Assembly: GCF_022179805.1 (NCBI RefSeq)
Contig: NZ_BPUO01000004.1
Location: 1 to 64,000, forward strand
Length of the DNA stretch: 64,000 bases
From: Cupriavidus pauculus
Lineage (GTDB): Bacteria > Pseudomonadota > Gammaproteobacteria > Burkholderiales > Burkholderiaceae
Reading direction: 5' to 3'
Numbering within the stretch: position 1 is the stretch's first letter; every line of letters begins with the position of its first letter. The notes below the pieces were generated by a model, which saw only the letters and a program-made list of their open reading frames with translations, ran no database searches and was not told the origin of the DNA. Below are positions 1 through 8,522 of the stretch, piece by piece. The position numbers were made by a program, and so were the translations under genes.

Positions 1-162
1 GATACTTTTGAAGCAACACTGAAGACCCGAAGTCCTCAGCGGCGTTCGCCATCAAGCGCCCACACTTATCGGTTGTTTGTTTGTTAAAGAACTTCAGCGA
101 CCGGCTTTGCCGTTCGCTGTCGCTGCGTCCCTGACGTTGCCGTCATTTCGTCGCAGCGGAGA
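1..162 (-). promoter_or_regulatory. rRNA operon 5' leader with boxA (operon runs off the left edge)
   Basis: Read leftwards, this stretch looks like the leader that precedes 16S rRNA in Burkholderiales. A boxA antitermination element, AGTTCTTTAACA, is seen on the minus strand at 93-82. It is followed by GATAAGTGTGGGCGCTTG (about 70-53), a string I know from beta-proteobacterial 16S leaders. The mature 16S gene itself is not in the window. The assignment rests on boxA, that leader string and the strong promoter just upstream. Confidence 0.75.
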
Positions 163-168
163 AACGAG

Positions 169-225
169 ATTATGCAGAGCATCCAGCGTTTCGTCAACAG
201 TTTGCAGAAACTTTTTTCTGCCGGT
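169..225 (-). promoter_or_regulatory. Strong rrn P1-type promoter with UP element
   Basis: On the minus strand a -35 box TTGACG (197-192) and a -10 box CATAAT (174-169) are separated by exactly 17 bp. An A/T tract upstream (about 205-220, AAAAAAGTTT on the minus strand) resembles an UP element. Transcription would start near 162 and run through boxA off the left edge. The rest of the gap up to 475 holds no gene that I can support. Confidence 0.7.
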
Positions 226-475
226 CAGCGCTGCAAACCTTCTGCACCACCAACCACCGCCAACCCCTCAACCCTTGTCGCTGCTGCGTTTGCAGTGCGC
301 TTCGTGTTGCGAGGGGGCGAATATTAGACCGCTTCCGTGCAGCGCGCAAGCCCTTTGTCATCAAACCGCCAAATTAATTTGAATGGGGTGTCTGGCGCAC
401 TTTCGGGCAGGCTCCATCTGCACTGTATAGAATCAGGACTCCCCGGCCGACGGCCACCTCACAGGAAGACTACGA

Positions 476-865
476 ATGACAATCCAAGCCAAATGGCTGG
501 CCGACTCCGGCTCAAGCGTCTGCGATCTGGGTAATGGCACTGCGCGGTGGCAAGCGGATCTTGATGCCCCCATGGGCAACCCCGCCATTCCGAACCCGCA
601 CGACCTGCTCGATTCCGCGCTGGCAGCGTGCACGACGCTGACGCTGCAGATCTACGCAAAGCGCAAGGGCTACGATCTGCGGGAGATCCAGGTCAGCGTT
701 GGCCACGAGGAGACGCAAGGATCCTACAAGCTGATCCGCCACATTGAATTGCAGGGCGATCTCGCGCCCAACGTTCGCGAAGACCTGCTGCGCGTGGCCA
801 ACAAGTGCCCGGTGCACAAGTCTCTGAGCGCGCAGATCACGATCGACACCACACTGGCAGCCTGA
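476..865 (+). CDS. OsmC/Ohr family peroxidase-like protein
   Basis: This is a 129-residue protein of the OsmC/Ohr fold. Family members reduce organic peroxides in the cytoplasm with two redox cysteines. Both are present: Cys52 in the LAACTTL helix and Cys111 in the NKCPVHKSL segment. The length is close to the family norm. The ATG follows GGAAGACTACGA, which gives an acceptable ribosome site. It stands alone, and its transcripts probably end at the strong terminator at 957-985. It could be a general OsmC-like protein rather than Ohr; the sequence alone does not settle the substrate. Confidence 0.88.
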   Translation: MTIQAKWLADSGSSVCDLGNGTARWQADLDAPMGNPAIPNPHDLLDSALAACTTLTLQIYAKRKGYDLREIQVSVGHEETQGSYKLIRHIELQGDLAPNVREDLLRVANKCPVHKSLSAQITIDTTLAA

Positions 866-881
866 TCGATCAATGAAAGCA

Positions 882-913
882 TTGATCATTCAAATGATAA
901 TCGTTATCATTTG
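882..913 (+). promoter_or_regulatory. Fur box overlapping a promoter
   Basis: A perfect inverted repeat with 10-bp arms (CAAATGATAA at 891-900, TTATCATTTG at 904-913) and a 3-bp centre matches the Fur 7-1-7 pattern TGATAAT-N-ATTATCA with one mismatch. It covers the spacer and -10 of a promoter: TTGATC (882-887), 17 bp, TATCAT (905-910). Iron-bound Fur would be expected to block it. The site lies downstream of the OsmC gene and points right. Confidence 0.7.
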
Positions 914-916
914 AAC

Positions 917-985
917 TCTCGGGTTTTTGACACGACCTGAGTCAGCAAATGGGTTACCGGACACGCCACGTGTCCGGGCTTTTTT
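917..985 (+). ncRNA. Candidate Fur-repressed small RNA (~70 nt)
   Basis: The predicted transcript starts a few bases after the Fur-controlled -10 box and ends at a strong terminator. Its 5' end folds as a 7-bp stem (CTCGGGT at 918-924 with ACCTGAG at 935-941, one G-U pair). A single-stranded linker of about 15 nt follows, then the terminator hairpin. No ribosome site or reading frame is seen. The two-hairpin layout with a free linker fits a trans-acting sRNA of the RyhB, PrrF or NrrF type in function, not in sequence. Transcription has not been shown. Confidence 0.5.
957..985 (+). terminator. Rho-independent terminator
   Basis: CCGGACACG (957-965) pairs perfectly with CGTGTCCGG (969-977) around a 3-nt loop, and GC plus six T follows. 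There is no T run on the other strand, so it acts rightwards. It would end both the OsmC transcript and the candidate sRNA. Confidence 0.85.
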
Positions 986-1211
986 CCCATAGGTATCCGC
1001 CTCTCCTCCTCGGCCAGTCTGTCAGCCGACGTCATCTTCCTGTCCCACGAGGCGCGCAACGTTATTGCATCGCGCGAGCCTGTTCGCTTTCTCGGCATCC
1101 ACCTGACACGGGAGACATTTCCAAACTTTGTTCGATGGCCCACGAAGGCAGCGCTTCCGTGAGTCGCATGCTGCACTTCAACGCTTTGTCGGCCATTCAT
1201 CGGGGCTTAAC

Positions 1212-2093
1212 ATGAAGCCAAAACAGAACATGGGGCGCACAAGTCAGGGAAGCATCGGGAGCGGGGACATTTTGGCGAATTTCATGGAAGAGTATTGCGC
1301 GCGCATCCGCCGAGGCGGTGTTCGCGGGATAGCGGAAAAGCCGGTCGTAGTGGATGAGGACGGGACCTACGTAATGAAGTACGTGCCGTTCGAGCATCGC
1401 AACGAGCACGCGCGGCTGGTGCTGGTCAGTACCACGCCAGGCCACACGCATGTGCAACTGGCTGCCACGCTGACGGCCGAACTGCTGCGCGAGCACACGC
1501 CCGGGCGGGTCATCCAGCGCGAGCAGAAGCGCCGGGTGGAACTGGGCGGCAAGATGGTTCGGCCCAACCTGATCCGCATGCTGGACCATTTCCGCGTGCC
1601 GGAGCTGATTGGCCAGCCGCACGCCGCCGCGCTCTGGAACGAAGGGTTCGAAACCATCCAGCCGCTGGCGCTGTTGCCGCACGCCACCACGCGCCGTGGC
1701 CTGGCTTTCGACGGTACGCTGGACGAACTGCTCGATGTGCCCATGCTGCGCATGGTGTTCGACCACCTGTTCCTGTCCGCCCTGAGGCAATGCAGACCCG
1801 ATGCCCTATATATAGCGCTAGGCCGCACCGCCTTTGCCGGCCTGCAGCATGCGGCCAGCCAGGGGCTCATCAAGCGCGATGCGATGCTGGGCATGATGCC
1901 GGTACCGGCGCGCGCCGGCAGCATGGTGCGGTACTTCCTGCGTGAAATCGGCGAACGGGACCTCTCGCCCAATGATCCGGTGCGCCATCGGATCGACTGG
2001 CTCGACGCCGCGCACGCCCAGATGGAAGCCGGCGTCCGGCGAATCCGGGCCGCCGCCGCGCCATCTACACAGCCCGACCGCCTCATCGCCTGA
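1212..2093 (+). CDS. Conserved hypothetical protein, possibly uracil-DNA-glycosylase-like fold
   Basis: This 293-residue protein is cytoplasmic by sequence, with no signal peptide or membrane segment. I do not recognise it with certainty. Three stretches recall the UDG superfamily: a LVLVSTTPG strand-turn near residue 75, PHATTRRG in the middle, and LYIALGRTAFAGLQ followed by a MMPVPARAGS loop where UDGs carry their HP motif. The key catalytic residues cannot be matched confidently. The ATG follows GGGG at 1202-1205. A TTG at 1128 would add 28 residues with atypical composition, so the ATG is preferred. It stands alone downstream of the candidate sRNA. Confidence 0.6.
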   Translation: MKPKQNMGRTSQGSIGSGDILANFMEEYCARIRRGGVRGIAEKPVVVDEDGTYVMKYVPFEHRNEHARLVLVSTTPGHTHVQLAATLTAELLREHTPGRVIQREQKRRVELGGKMVRPNLIRMLDHFRVPELIGQPHAAALWNEGFETIQPLALLPHATTRRGLAFDGTLDELLDVPMLRMVFDHLFLSALRQCRPDALYIALGRTAFAGLQHAASQGLIKRDAMLGMMPVPARAGSMVRYFLREIGERDLSPNDPVRHRIDWLDAAHAQMEAGVRRIRAAAAPSTQPDRLIA

Positions 2094-2322
2094 CCGCACC
2101 GCGCCGATTGTGCCGAATGCCCCACCTCGGTGGGGATTAGCGCACCTGCCATGTGCCGATAACACTTCTTGAGGAATCTGACCTCCTCGCATTCCCGATT
2201 AGCGGCCCCTCGTCATGCACGGCGGGTCGCAATTTTTTTGGGCGCCACGGATCCCCCACGGATCCCCATTCCGGCGCCCGCTTGCCGCTAACTGTTCTAG
2301 ACCTAGCGCAGAAATCTTCCAC

Positions 2323-2389
2323 TTGCGGAAATTTCCTACAGAAATTGCGGAAGCGTCGCATTTCCGTCCGCAATGGCGCTCCATATACT
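2323..2389 (+). promoter_or_regulatory. Promoter with direct repeats upstream of the response regulator
   Basis: TTGCGGAA occurs at 2323-2330 and 2345-2352, exactly 22 bp apart (two helical turns), with inverted relatives nearby (TTCCG and TCCGCAA within 2362-2373). A candidate promoter follows: TTTCCG (2361-2366), 17 bp, TATACT (2384-2389). The layout suggests a site for a dimeric NarL/FixJ-type regulator and possibly autoregulation. The rest of the gap from 2094 holds a CCCCAC/GTGGGG hairpin at 2120-2135, a GGGCGCC/GGCGCCC inverted repeat at 2240-2279, and no gene. Confidence 0.45.
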
Positions 2390-2442
2390 GGTTCGCCACA
2401 AGGAACGCGTCCGGCACCGTCCGTCGGCAATGCGAACAAGGC

Positions 2443-3074
2443 ATGACAACCATTCTGATCGTCGACGATCATCCGGCATTGCGCCTCGCGCTGCGCGCCC
2501 ATCTCTCCCAACTGGATGGCGTCGAGCGCATACATGAGGCCGACGATGGCCTGACGGCCGTAGAAATCGTAGGACAGTGCAAACCCGATCTGGTCATTCT
2601 GGATCTGGACCTTCCCCGTCTCAGCGGACTCGAAGCCGTGCCGCGAATGCGGGCCCTCTGCGCCTCGGTACGTGTGCTAGTGCTGACGGCGCAGGATCCC
2701 GAGCCGTTCGCCGCCCGGCACTGCATGCGGGCGCGCAAGGCTTTGTCAGCAAGACACAAGAGCTGGATGCGATCGTGCGCTGCGCGCAAAGCGTGCTGGG
2801 CGGCTTTACGGTGTTCCCCGCGGGCACTCCACGCGAACTGCCTCGCGATACCCAGTCGGAAGACGACTCCAGCGGCATGCGCAAGCTTACCGAGAAGGAA
2901 ATGGAGATTCTCCGCATGCTGGCGCGCGGCATGGCCAACAAGGCGATCGGCAAGGAGCTGTTCATCAGCAACAAGACCGTCAGCAGCTACAAGACCCGCA
3001 TCATGTCCAAGCTCGGCGCCGAATCCCTGGTGGACCTGATCGATTTTGCGCGCCGCAGCCGGTTGGTTCCATGA
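2443..3074 (+). pseudogene. NarL/FixJ-family response regulator, frameshifted (BvgA/EvgA-like)
   Basis: The first frame encodes a receiver domain. It has acidic residues Asp8-Asp9, phospho-acceptor Asp54 in VILDLDLP, and the LVLTAQ strand with Thr82. It then runs out of register at about 2715-2735. The next frame continues the same protein: HAGAQGFVSK, with the conserved receiver Lys, and a complete LuxR helix-turn-helix (LTEKEMEILRMLARGM to LVDLIDFARR). One missing base restores a protein of about 210 residues. Either the gene is inactivated or the sequence has an error. I see no slippery site for programmed shifting. The gene ends in an ATGA overlap with the HPt gene, so the two form an operon. 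No sensor kinase lies nearby. Confidence 0.8.
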
Positions 3075-3505
3075 AGCCTGGCGGTGCCTTCGTCCATCTC
3101 ACTGACGACGAACGCCGGGCCATCGGCATCGCCGTCGCAGGCGCCGCATGCCACGACGTCACCGTCCAGGCCATGCTCGTGGCGCGCCTGCAGGATGCCA
3201 ACACGACCGACCTGGCCGACCTGCGCCGCGCCGTGGCCCGGCGCGACTGGCCAGGTGTGCAGCGCAGCGTCCATCGCATCAAGGGAAGCGCCGCCCTGGC
3301 GCGGTGCGCCACGCTGGTGGCGGCCGGCAAGTCGCTGGAGTCTGCGGCAACCCCTGGCAATGCCGCTGTGGTCAACACACTGTTGCCGCGCTACACCGCT
3401 ATCCTGAAGGAATTCGATGCCACACTGTCGGCATTGCGTCCCGGCCGGGGCAAGACAGCCCTGCCGCACGACGACGGCGTGCCATCTTCAACGAATTTGA
3501 AGTAA
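3071..3505 (+). CDS. HPt (histidine phosphotransfer) domain protein
   Basis: A 144-residue stand-alone HPt protein that would shuttle phosphate between a hybrid kinase and a response regulator in the cytoplasm. His68 lies in VHRIKGSAALA, the usual HxxKG phospho-site of HPt bundles, within a helical core of roughly residues 35-120. The last 25 residues look disordered. Its start overlaps the stop of the response regulator by four bases (ATGA), so translation is probably coupled. Its natural partner is therefore that regulator, which appears frameshifted here, leaving the HPt without an obvious local target. Confidence 0.85.
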   Translation: MKPGGAFVHLTDDERRAIGIAVAGAACHDVTVQAMLVARLQDANTTDLADLRRAVARRDWPGVQRSVHRIKGSAALARCATLVAAGKSLESAATPGNAAVVNTLLPRYTAILKEFDATLSALRPGRGKTALPHDDGVPSSTNLK

Positions 3506-3619
3506 GCCTGCGCTTCGATTGCGTGCACGCGAATCAATGCACTGGCACACTGTGAACCGGTTCCGGCTGCCCCCTTTTTCAACACCGCCGGCCAACAACC
3601 ACATTGCGGGAGACATGTC

Positions 3620-4597
3620 GTGGGTGATCTGCAGGCCTTGCTCGATAGCCATGGGCTGAGTCTGGTATTCCTGAGCGTGCTGGCCGAACAGGCCGGCCTG
3701 CCGGTACCGGCGTATCCGATGCTGTTCGTGGCCGGCGCCCTGTCGATGCAGGACAGTGGCCCCTCGATCGGCGCCGTGCTGTTTGCGGTGATCGCCGCCT
3801 GCCTGATTGCCGACAGCGCCTGGTACTTCGCCGGCAAGCGGCTGGGCCAGCCGATGCTGCGCACGATCTGCAAGGTGTCGCTGTCGCCGGATACCTGTAT
3901 TCGCCAGACCCAGTCCCTGTACCTGCGCGTGGGCCCGCGCTCGCTGGTGTTCGCCAAGCTGCTGCCCGGCGCGGGTGCGCTTTCCACCGCCATGGCGGGC
4001 ATGACGGCCACGCCGTTCCTGAAATTCCTGTTCTACGACACGCTCGGCGCATTGGTGTGGGCTGGCGGGGCGCTGTTGGCTGGCGTGGTCTTCAGTGATT
4101 TCGTCGACACCATCCTGGCCGCCTTCAGCGCCTACGGACACATCGCCGTGATGATTGCGCTGGCGGGATTCGCGCTGTTCGTCGCCTGGCGATTCTGGCA
4201 GCGCTGGCGCCTGCTGCGCCGCACCGGACGCATTCCCCGCATGACCGTGATGGAGCTGGAACAGCGCCGCGGCGTCATGGAGCGGCCCGTGGTGGTGGTC
4301 GATGTCCGCGCCAACGGCCCCACGCCGATCGAGCGCATTCCCGGCGCGCTGGTCATGGAAATGCATGCCCCGTTCAAGGCGCTTGCCGATCACGACAAAG
4401 CCAGCGACATCGTCGTCTACTGCGCCTGCCCGCACGAAATGTCCGCCGCCGTGCTGGCGGAGCGGCTGCGCTCGGCCGGCTTTGCGAACACCTTTGCGCT
4501 GGCCGGTGGCTTCGACGAATGGAAGCGCCTCCAGGGCGTGCTGACCCCCTCGGCGGGCAGCGCCGCCGACGCGCCGGAACAGGCCGCCGCACACTAA
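3620..4597 (+). CDS. DedA (VTT) membrane protein fused to a rhodanese domain
   Basis: The first ~200 residues are a DedA/VTT membrane domain (lipid scramblase-like family). It has several hydrophobic helices and the re-entrant signature FAKLLPGAGALSTAMAGM. Residues from about 215 form a rhodanese domain with VVVVDVRA and the active-site loop YCACPHEMSAA, whose Cys (about residue 268) would carry persulfide. The chosen GTG follows GGGAGA at 3608-3613; an ATG at 3615 is in another frame. The fusion suggests sulfane-sulfur transfer or sensing at the inner membrane, which is inference. Confidence 0.85.
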   Translation: MGDLQALLDSHGLSLVFLSVLAEQAGLPVPAYPMLFVAGALSMQDSGPSIGAVLFAVIAACLIADSAWYFAGKRLGQPMLRTICKVSLSPDTCIRQTQSLYLRVGPRSLVFAKLLPGAGALSTAMAGMTATPFLKFLFYDTLGALVWAGGALLAGVVFSDFVDTILAAFSAYGHIAVMIALAGFALFVAWRFWQRWRLLRRTGRIPRMTVMELEQRRGVMERPVVVVDVRANGPTPIERIPGALVMEMHAPFKALADHDKASDIVVYCACPHEMSAAVLAERLRSAGFANTFALAGGFDEWKRLQGVLTPSAGSAADAPEQAAAH

Positions 4598-4701
4598 CCT
4601 TGCACTAACCTCACACCAGCCTCGGATTTGCCGCCGGGCCGCCACGGCCGTGGCGGCCGCCTTCTATACTGGCCCCAGACGGTCTGTGCGCGGAGGGCGG
4701 C

Positions 4702-5730
4702 ATGCCGGGCGACGACAATGGCTGGGACGACGAAGCCGCGCGCGTGGCGCAACGACGCCATGCACGGAACCCGGTTTCAGATGGCGGGCGCAATAGCCTG
4801 CTGGCGGGCGCCATTGCGATCCGCAACTGGCTGGCGATGCAATGCGCGATCGGGAGCGTGCTGTTGACCGTGCTGGCGCTTCTGGCACTGGCTCTTCATC
4901 TTGTCACCGGTGCGTGGCCAGCGGTGGGTCGCGACGAAATGGCCCTGCTGTACACGGCGCGCCGCGCCGTCAACGAAGACCTGCCGGCCATCTGGTGGAG
5001 CGAATACCTGTGGCTGCCGCTGGGGTCCGCCCTACTTTTTGCCGTACCGCCCGCCTTGGCGTACTGGCTTGTCTATCCACGCCACGCCGACGCCAGCCGG
5101 CCGACTCGCCTGCTGGCGCGGGCCGCGCTGCTAGCCAGCATCGCCGGCGCGCTGGTACTGCTGGAAACCTTCAAGACCGCCATCCTGATCTGGCTCGGCG
5201 TGGCAACCTGCCTGGTGATCCTGCTACCCGCGCCGCGCAATGTCGCCATGTACCGGATACGTGTGACACGCGCCCTGCGGGGCGCCGTTGCGCTGACGGC
5301 GGTGCTGGCCGCGCTGGGCGTAGCCGACACGGTTGCCCGCACTTCCTATCTCTATGCATCGATGGCCGCGCAGCCCTGGAGCATCGCGGTACCCGCCGGC
5401 ATGGCCGTCGCACTGGCCTGGTTGCTTCACCTGCTGTTGTCACGCCGCGACCGGCCGCTGCCGCTACAGGCCGGCGCCGCCATGGTGCTGGCGCTCATGC
5501 TGGTCATATCGTGGTCGTGGATCGTGCTGTGGGTGCGCTGGGACGGCGGCGAGCCGGTGGACTGGCTGGTCTTCGGCAAGGCCTGGACCACGTCATCGCT
5601 GGTCTGGCTGGCGTCGGTGTCGCTACTGGTGTCGGTGATCGTGGGGTGCTTTGCGACGAGGCTGACCGCCCAGGGCCGGCATCTTGTCACCGGGCCGCTC
5701 ACGGCGCGACTGTTCGGCGTGGCCCGATGA
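4702..5730 (+). CDS. Polytopic membrane protein of unknown function
   Basis: A 342-residue protein that I do not recognise. After a charged N-terminus of about 40 residues it has roughly eight hydrophobic segments (for example IGSVLLTVLALLALAL, LLASIAGALVLLE, AVALTAVLAALGVA, MVLALMLVISWSWIVLW). It is an integral inner-membrane protein with no recognisable catalytic motif. GGAGGG at 4692-4697 is a good ribosome site for the ATG. A TATACT box at 4665-4670 may be its -10. It stands alone between the DedA-rhodanese gene and the flavoprotein. Confidence 0.75.
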   Translation: MPGDDNGWDDEAARVAQRRHARNPVSDGGRNSLLAGAIAIRNWLAMQCAIGSVLLTVLALLALALHLVTGAWPAVGRDEMALLYTARRAVNEDLPAIWWSEYLWLPLGSALLFAVPPALAYWLVYPRHADASRPTRLLARAALLASIAGALVLLETFKTAILIWLGVATCLVILLPAPRNVAMYRIRVTRALRGAVALTAVLAALGVADTVARTSYLYASMAAQPWSIAVPAGMAVALAWLLHLLLSRRDRPLPLQAGAAMVLALMLVISWSWIVLWVRWDGGEPVDWLVFGKAWTTSSLVWLASVSLLVSVIVGCFATRLTAQGRHLVTGPLTARLFGVAR

Positions 5731-5844
5731 GGCCCCACGGGCAGCAGGGCTTCTTTGGCGGCACCAGCACGATCATGCCGGTGTGACTACCATAGCCCGT
5801 CCCTGCATCGAACGACGTGCGGCCCACGCCGCGCGCGAGAAGCC

Positions 5845-6855
5845 ATGATTCCTTATTCCCTGCTCGATCTTTCGCCAATCGCGGAAGGCAGCAACGCCGC
5901 CCAGGCCATGCACAACTCGCTGGACCTGGCCCGGCACGCCGAACGCCTGGGCTATCGCCGCTTCTGGCTGGCAGAGCACCACAATATGCCCGGTATCGCC
6001 AGCGCCGCCACGGCCGTGCTGATTGGATACGTGGCCCAAGGTACCTCGACGATCCGCGTCGGCTCGGGCGGCATCATGCTGCCGAACCACTCGCCGCTGG
6101 TGGTGGCCGAGCAGTTCGGCACGCTGGCGTCGCTGTATCCGGGCCGGATCGACCTGGGCTTGGGCCGCGCACCGGGCTCCGACCAGGCCACGGCGCGCGC
6201 GCTGCGCCGGCATCTCGACCACGATACCGCCGACAGCTTTCCGCAGGACGTGGAAGAACTGCAGGCGTATTTCGAGGAGGTGCGTCCCGGCCAGCGCGTG
6301 CGGGCAGTGCCGGGGGCCGGACTGAAGGTGCCGCTGTGGCTGCTTGGCTCCAGCCTGTTCAGCGCCCAGCTTGCGGCCGCCATGGGCCTGCCGTTTGCCT
6401 TTGCCTCGCATTTCGCGCCGGGGTTCATGCGCCAGGCCGTGGACTTGTACCGCCGCACCTTCCGCCCATCCGAGCAACTGGACCGCCCGCATGTGATGCT
6501 GGGCCTGAACGTGTTCGGCGCCGACACCGGCGACGAAGCGCGCCGGCTGTTCAGCTCTCTGCAGCAGCAATTCCTGGCACTGGTGCGCGGCACGCCTGGC
6601 CAGCTCAAGCCGCCCGTCGACGACATCGACCGCCTGTGGGATACCAGCGAAGCCGACCACATCCGCCGCTCACTGGCCTGCTCAGTGGTAGGCAATGCCG
6701 ACACGTTGCGCGACGGTATCCAGCGCTTTGTCGACGACCTGCGTCCCGACGAGCTGATGCTGACCGGCCAGATCTACGATCACCAGGCGCGGGTGCGCTC
6801 GTTCGAGATGGCGGCCGAAGCGATGCGCGCGTTGCAGCCCACACCGGTCATCTGA
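5845..6855 (+). CDS. LLM class flavin-dependent oxidoreductase (YhbW-like)
   Basis: A 336-residue luciferase-like monooxygenase of the F420/FMN-dependent TIM-barrel superfamily, expected in the cytoplasm. Typical stretches are [23 protein letters not shown] near the N-terminus, [36 protein letters not shown] and the C-terminal [11 protein letters not shown]. It resembles E. coli YhbW, whose substrate is unsettled. The ATG at 5845 follows GAGAAG; an upstream in-frame start would add 30 atypical residues. A bidirectional terminator follows immediately. Confidence 0.88.
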   Translation: MIPYSLLDLSPIAEGSNAAQAMHNSLDLARHAERLGYRRFWLAEHHNMPGIASAATAVLIGYVAQGTSTIRVGSGGIMLPNHSPLVVAEQFGTLASLYPGRIDLGLGRAPGSDQATARALRRHLDHDTADSFPQDVEELQAYFEEVRPGQRVRAVPGAGLKVPLWLLGSSLFSAQLAAAMGLPFAFASHFAPGFMRQAVDLYRRTFRPSEQLDRPHVMLGLNVFGADTGDEARRLFSSLQQQFLALVRGTPGQLKPPVDDIDRLWDTSEADHIRRSLACSVVGNADTLRDGIQRFVDDLRPDELMLTGQIYDHQARVRSFEMAAEAMRALQPTPVI

Positions 6856-6865
6856 CCGGCACCAT

Positions 6866-6897
6866 GAAAAAACCGCGGCCTGGCCGCGGTTTTTTTA
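6866..6897. terminator. Bidirectional terminator
   Basis: ACCGCGGCC (6872-6880) and GGCCGCGGT (6882-6890) form a perfect stem with A5 on the left and T6 on the right. It lies between two converging genes and can serve both the flavoprotein gene (+) and the chemoreceptor gene (-). Confidence 0.88.
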
Positions 6898-6911
6898 TCG
6901 CTGAAGGGTGC

Positions 6912-8474
6912 TCAGACCCGCGCGAGCTGGAACGCCGAGACCGCGCGCATCATCGAGTCGGCCTGTTCGGCCAGCGACTGCGCGGCTGCCGCCGCTTCTT
7001 CCACCAGCGCGGCATTCTGCTGCGTCACCGAATCCATCTGCGTCACGGCCTGGCCCACCTGCTCGATGCCGGTGCTCTGCTCGGCCGACGCCGCGCTGAT
7101 CTCGCCCATGATGTCGGTCACGCGGCGCACGGCGCTGACCACTTCGTGCATGGTCTCGCCGGCCTTGGTCACCAGCGTCGAGCCGTTGTCCACCTGGGCC
7201 ACCGAATTGTCGATCAGCGTCTTGATTTCCTTGGCGGCGTTGGCGCTGCGCTGCGCCAGGCTGCGCACCTCGCCAGCCACCACGGCAAAGCCACGACCTT
7301 GCTCGCCGGCACGCGCCGCTTCCACGGCGGCATTCAGCGCCAGGATGTTGGTCTGGAAGGCAATGCCCTCGATCACGCCAATGATGTCGACGATCTGGCG
7401 CGACGCCTGGTTGATCTCGCCCATCGTTGCCACCACTTCGCTCACCACCTCGCCACCGCGATTGGCGATTTCCGAGGCGTTCACGGCCAGTGCACTGGCC
7501 TGACGCGCGTTGTCGGCGTTCTGGCGGACGATGCCGGTCAGCTCCTCCATGCTCGAAGCGGTCTGCTCCAGCGCCGACGCCTGTTCCTCGGTACGTTGCG
7601 ACAGGTCGTGGTTGCCGGCGGAAATCTGGTTGGTCGCGGTGGCGATGGAGCTGGCCGCGCCACGGATATCGCCCAGCGTCACCGACAGGCGGTGCTGCAT
7701 TTGCTGCATCGCCGCCAGCACGCTGTGGTCGTCGTTGGCACGCACCTGCACCGGCACGGTCAGGTCGCCGTGCGCGATGCGCGTCACGGCTTCCACCGCG
7801 TACGCCGGCTCACCGCCCAGGCTGCGCTTGACGGTGCGCATGATCATGCCCATCACCGCCGCGATCAGCGCGCCGATCAGCAGGGTGCTCAGGAACGCGT
7901 TGATCAGGTTGGAGCGGAAGGCGTCCTCGATATCGATCAGGAACACGCCGGTGGCCACGAACCAGTCCCAGTCGGCCACGTAGCGCGCGTAGGTCAGCTT
8001 GCGCTGCGGGTTCTCGGTGCCGGGCAGGCGGCCGCGATACATCGAGAAGCCGGCGTCGGGGCCCGTGGTACGGCGCGCACCCTCAAGGATGGCGCGGTAC
8101 ACGTACACGCCGTCGGGGTCCTTGAACTCGCCCACCACGTTGCCTTCGGTCTGCGGCAGGCCCGGGTTCAGAATCACCTGCGGCTTGGAGTCGACGATGA
8201 ACAGGTAGCCGTTCTGGCCAAAGCGCATCGCGCGCAGCGCGTCCTTGGCGGCCTTCTGGGCGTCTTCCTTCGACATCGTGCCCTTGGCGGCTCGCTCGGC
8301 ATACAGCTTGACGATGCCCTCGCCCGTGGCCACCAGCGACTGCAGGCCGTCGCGGCGCTCCGCCATCATCACCGATTTGGCGTGGAACGCGTTCCAGGTG
8401 CCGAGCGCAAGCAGCAGCACCCACATGACGGCAAGCGCCGCCCAGAGTTTGGCATTGAGGGTAAGTCGGTTCAT
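6912..8474 (-). CDS. Methyl-accepting chemotaxis protein with single Cache domain
   Basis: A 520-residue chemoreceptor. Membrane helix 1 is at about 8-30, followed by a periplasmic sCache-type sensor ([28 protein letters not shown], then [14 protein letters not shown]). Membrane helix 2 is at about 190-212, then HAMP, then the MCP signalling domain with the conserved tip [19 protein letters not shown] and [19 protein letters not shown]. No C-terminal CheR-binding pentapeptide is present (it ends AFQLARV). Such sCache domains often bind small organic acids. A flagellar sigma-28-like promoter lies just upstream. No che genes are nearby, so it is an orphan receptor gene. Confidence 0.93.
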   Translation of the reverse strand: MNRLTLNAKLWAALAVMWVLLLALGTWNAFHAKSVMMAERRDGLQSLVATGEGIVKLYAERAAKGTMSKEDAQKAAKDALRAMRFGQNGYLFIVDSKPQVILNPGLPQTEGNVVGEFKDPDGVYVYRAILEGARRTTGPDAGFSMYRGRLPGTENPQRKLTYARYVADWDWFVATGVFLIDIEDAFRSNLINAFLSTLLIGALIAAVMGMIMRTVKRSLGGEPAYAVEAVTRIAHGDLTVPVQVRANDDHSVLAAMQQMQHRLSVTLGDIRGAASSIATATNQISAGNHDLSQRTEEQASALEQTASSMEELTGIVRQNADNARQASALAVNASEIANRGGEVVSEVVATMGEINQASRQIVDIIGVIEGIAFQTNILALNAAVEAARAGEQGRGFAVVAGEVRSLAQRSANAAKEIKTLIDNSVAQVDNGSTLVTKAGETMHEVVSAVRRVTDIMGEISAASAEQSTGIEQVGQAVTQMDSVTQQNAALVEEAAAAAQSLAEQADSMMRAVSAFQLARV

Positions 8475-8522
8475 GATGCGACAGGCTGAGGTCTACGGGA
8501 AATCTTCGAAGAGGCCTCAGAG

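Noticed and set aside
77..382. A 101-codon frame at the left edge
   Set aside because: The DNA is better explained as rRNA promoter and leader on the other strand; the frame has no family match and poor composition.
2700..2740. Programmed frameshift in the response regulator
   Set aside because: No slippery heptamer or downstream structure is evident. A one-base deletion or sequence error is simpler.
5817..8489. An 890-codon open frame on the plus strand across the flavoprotein and chemoreceptor genes
   Set aside because: It is a shadow frame in GC-rich DNA. Its product is Arg/His/Gly-rich without motifs, while the genes in the other frames have clear family signatures.
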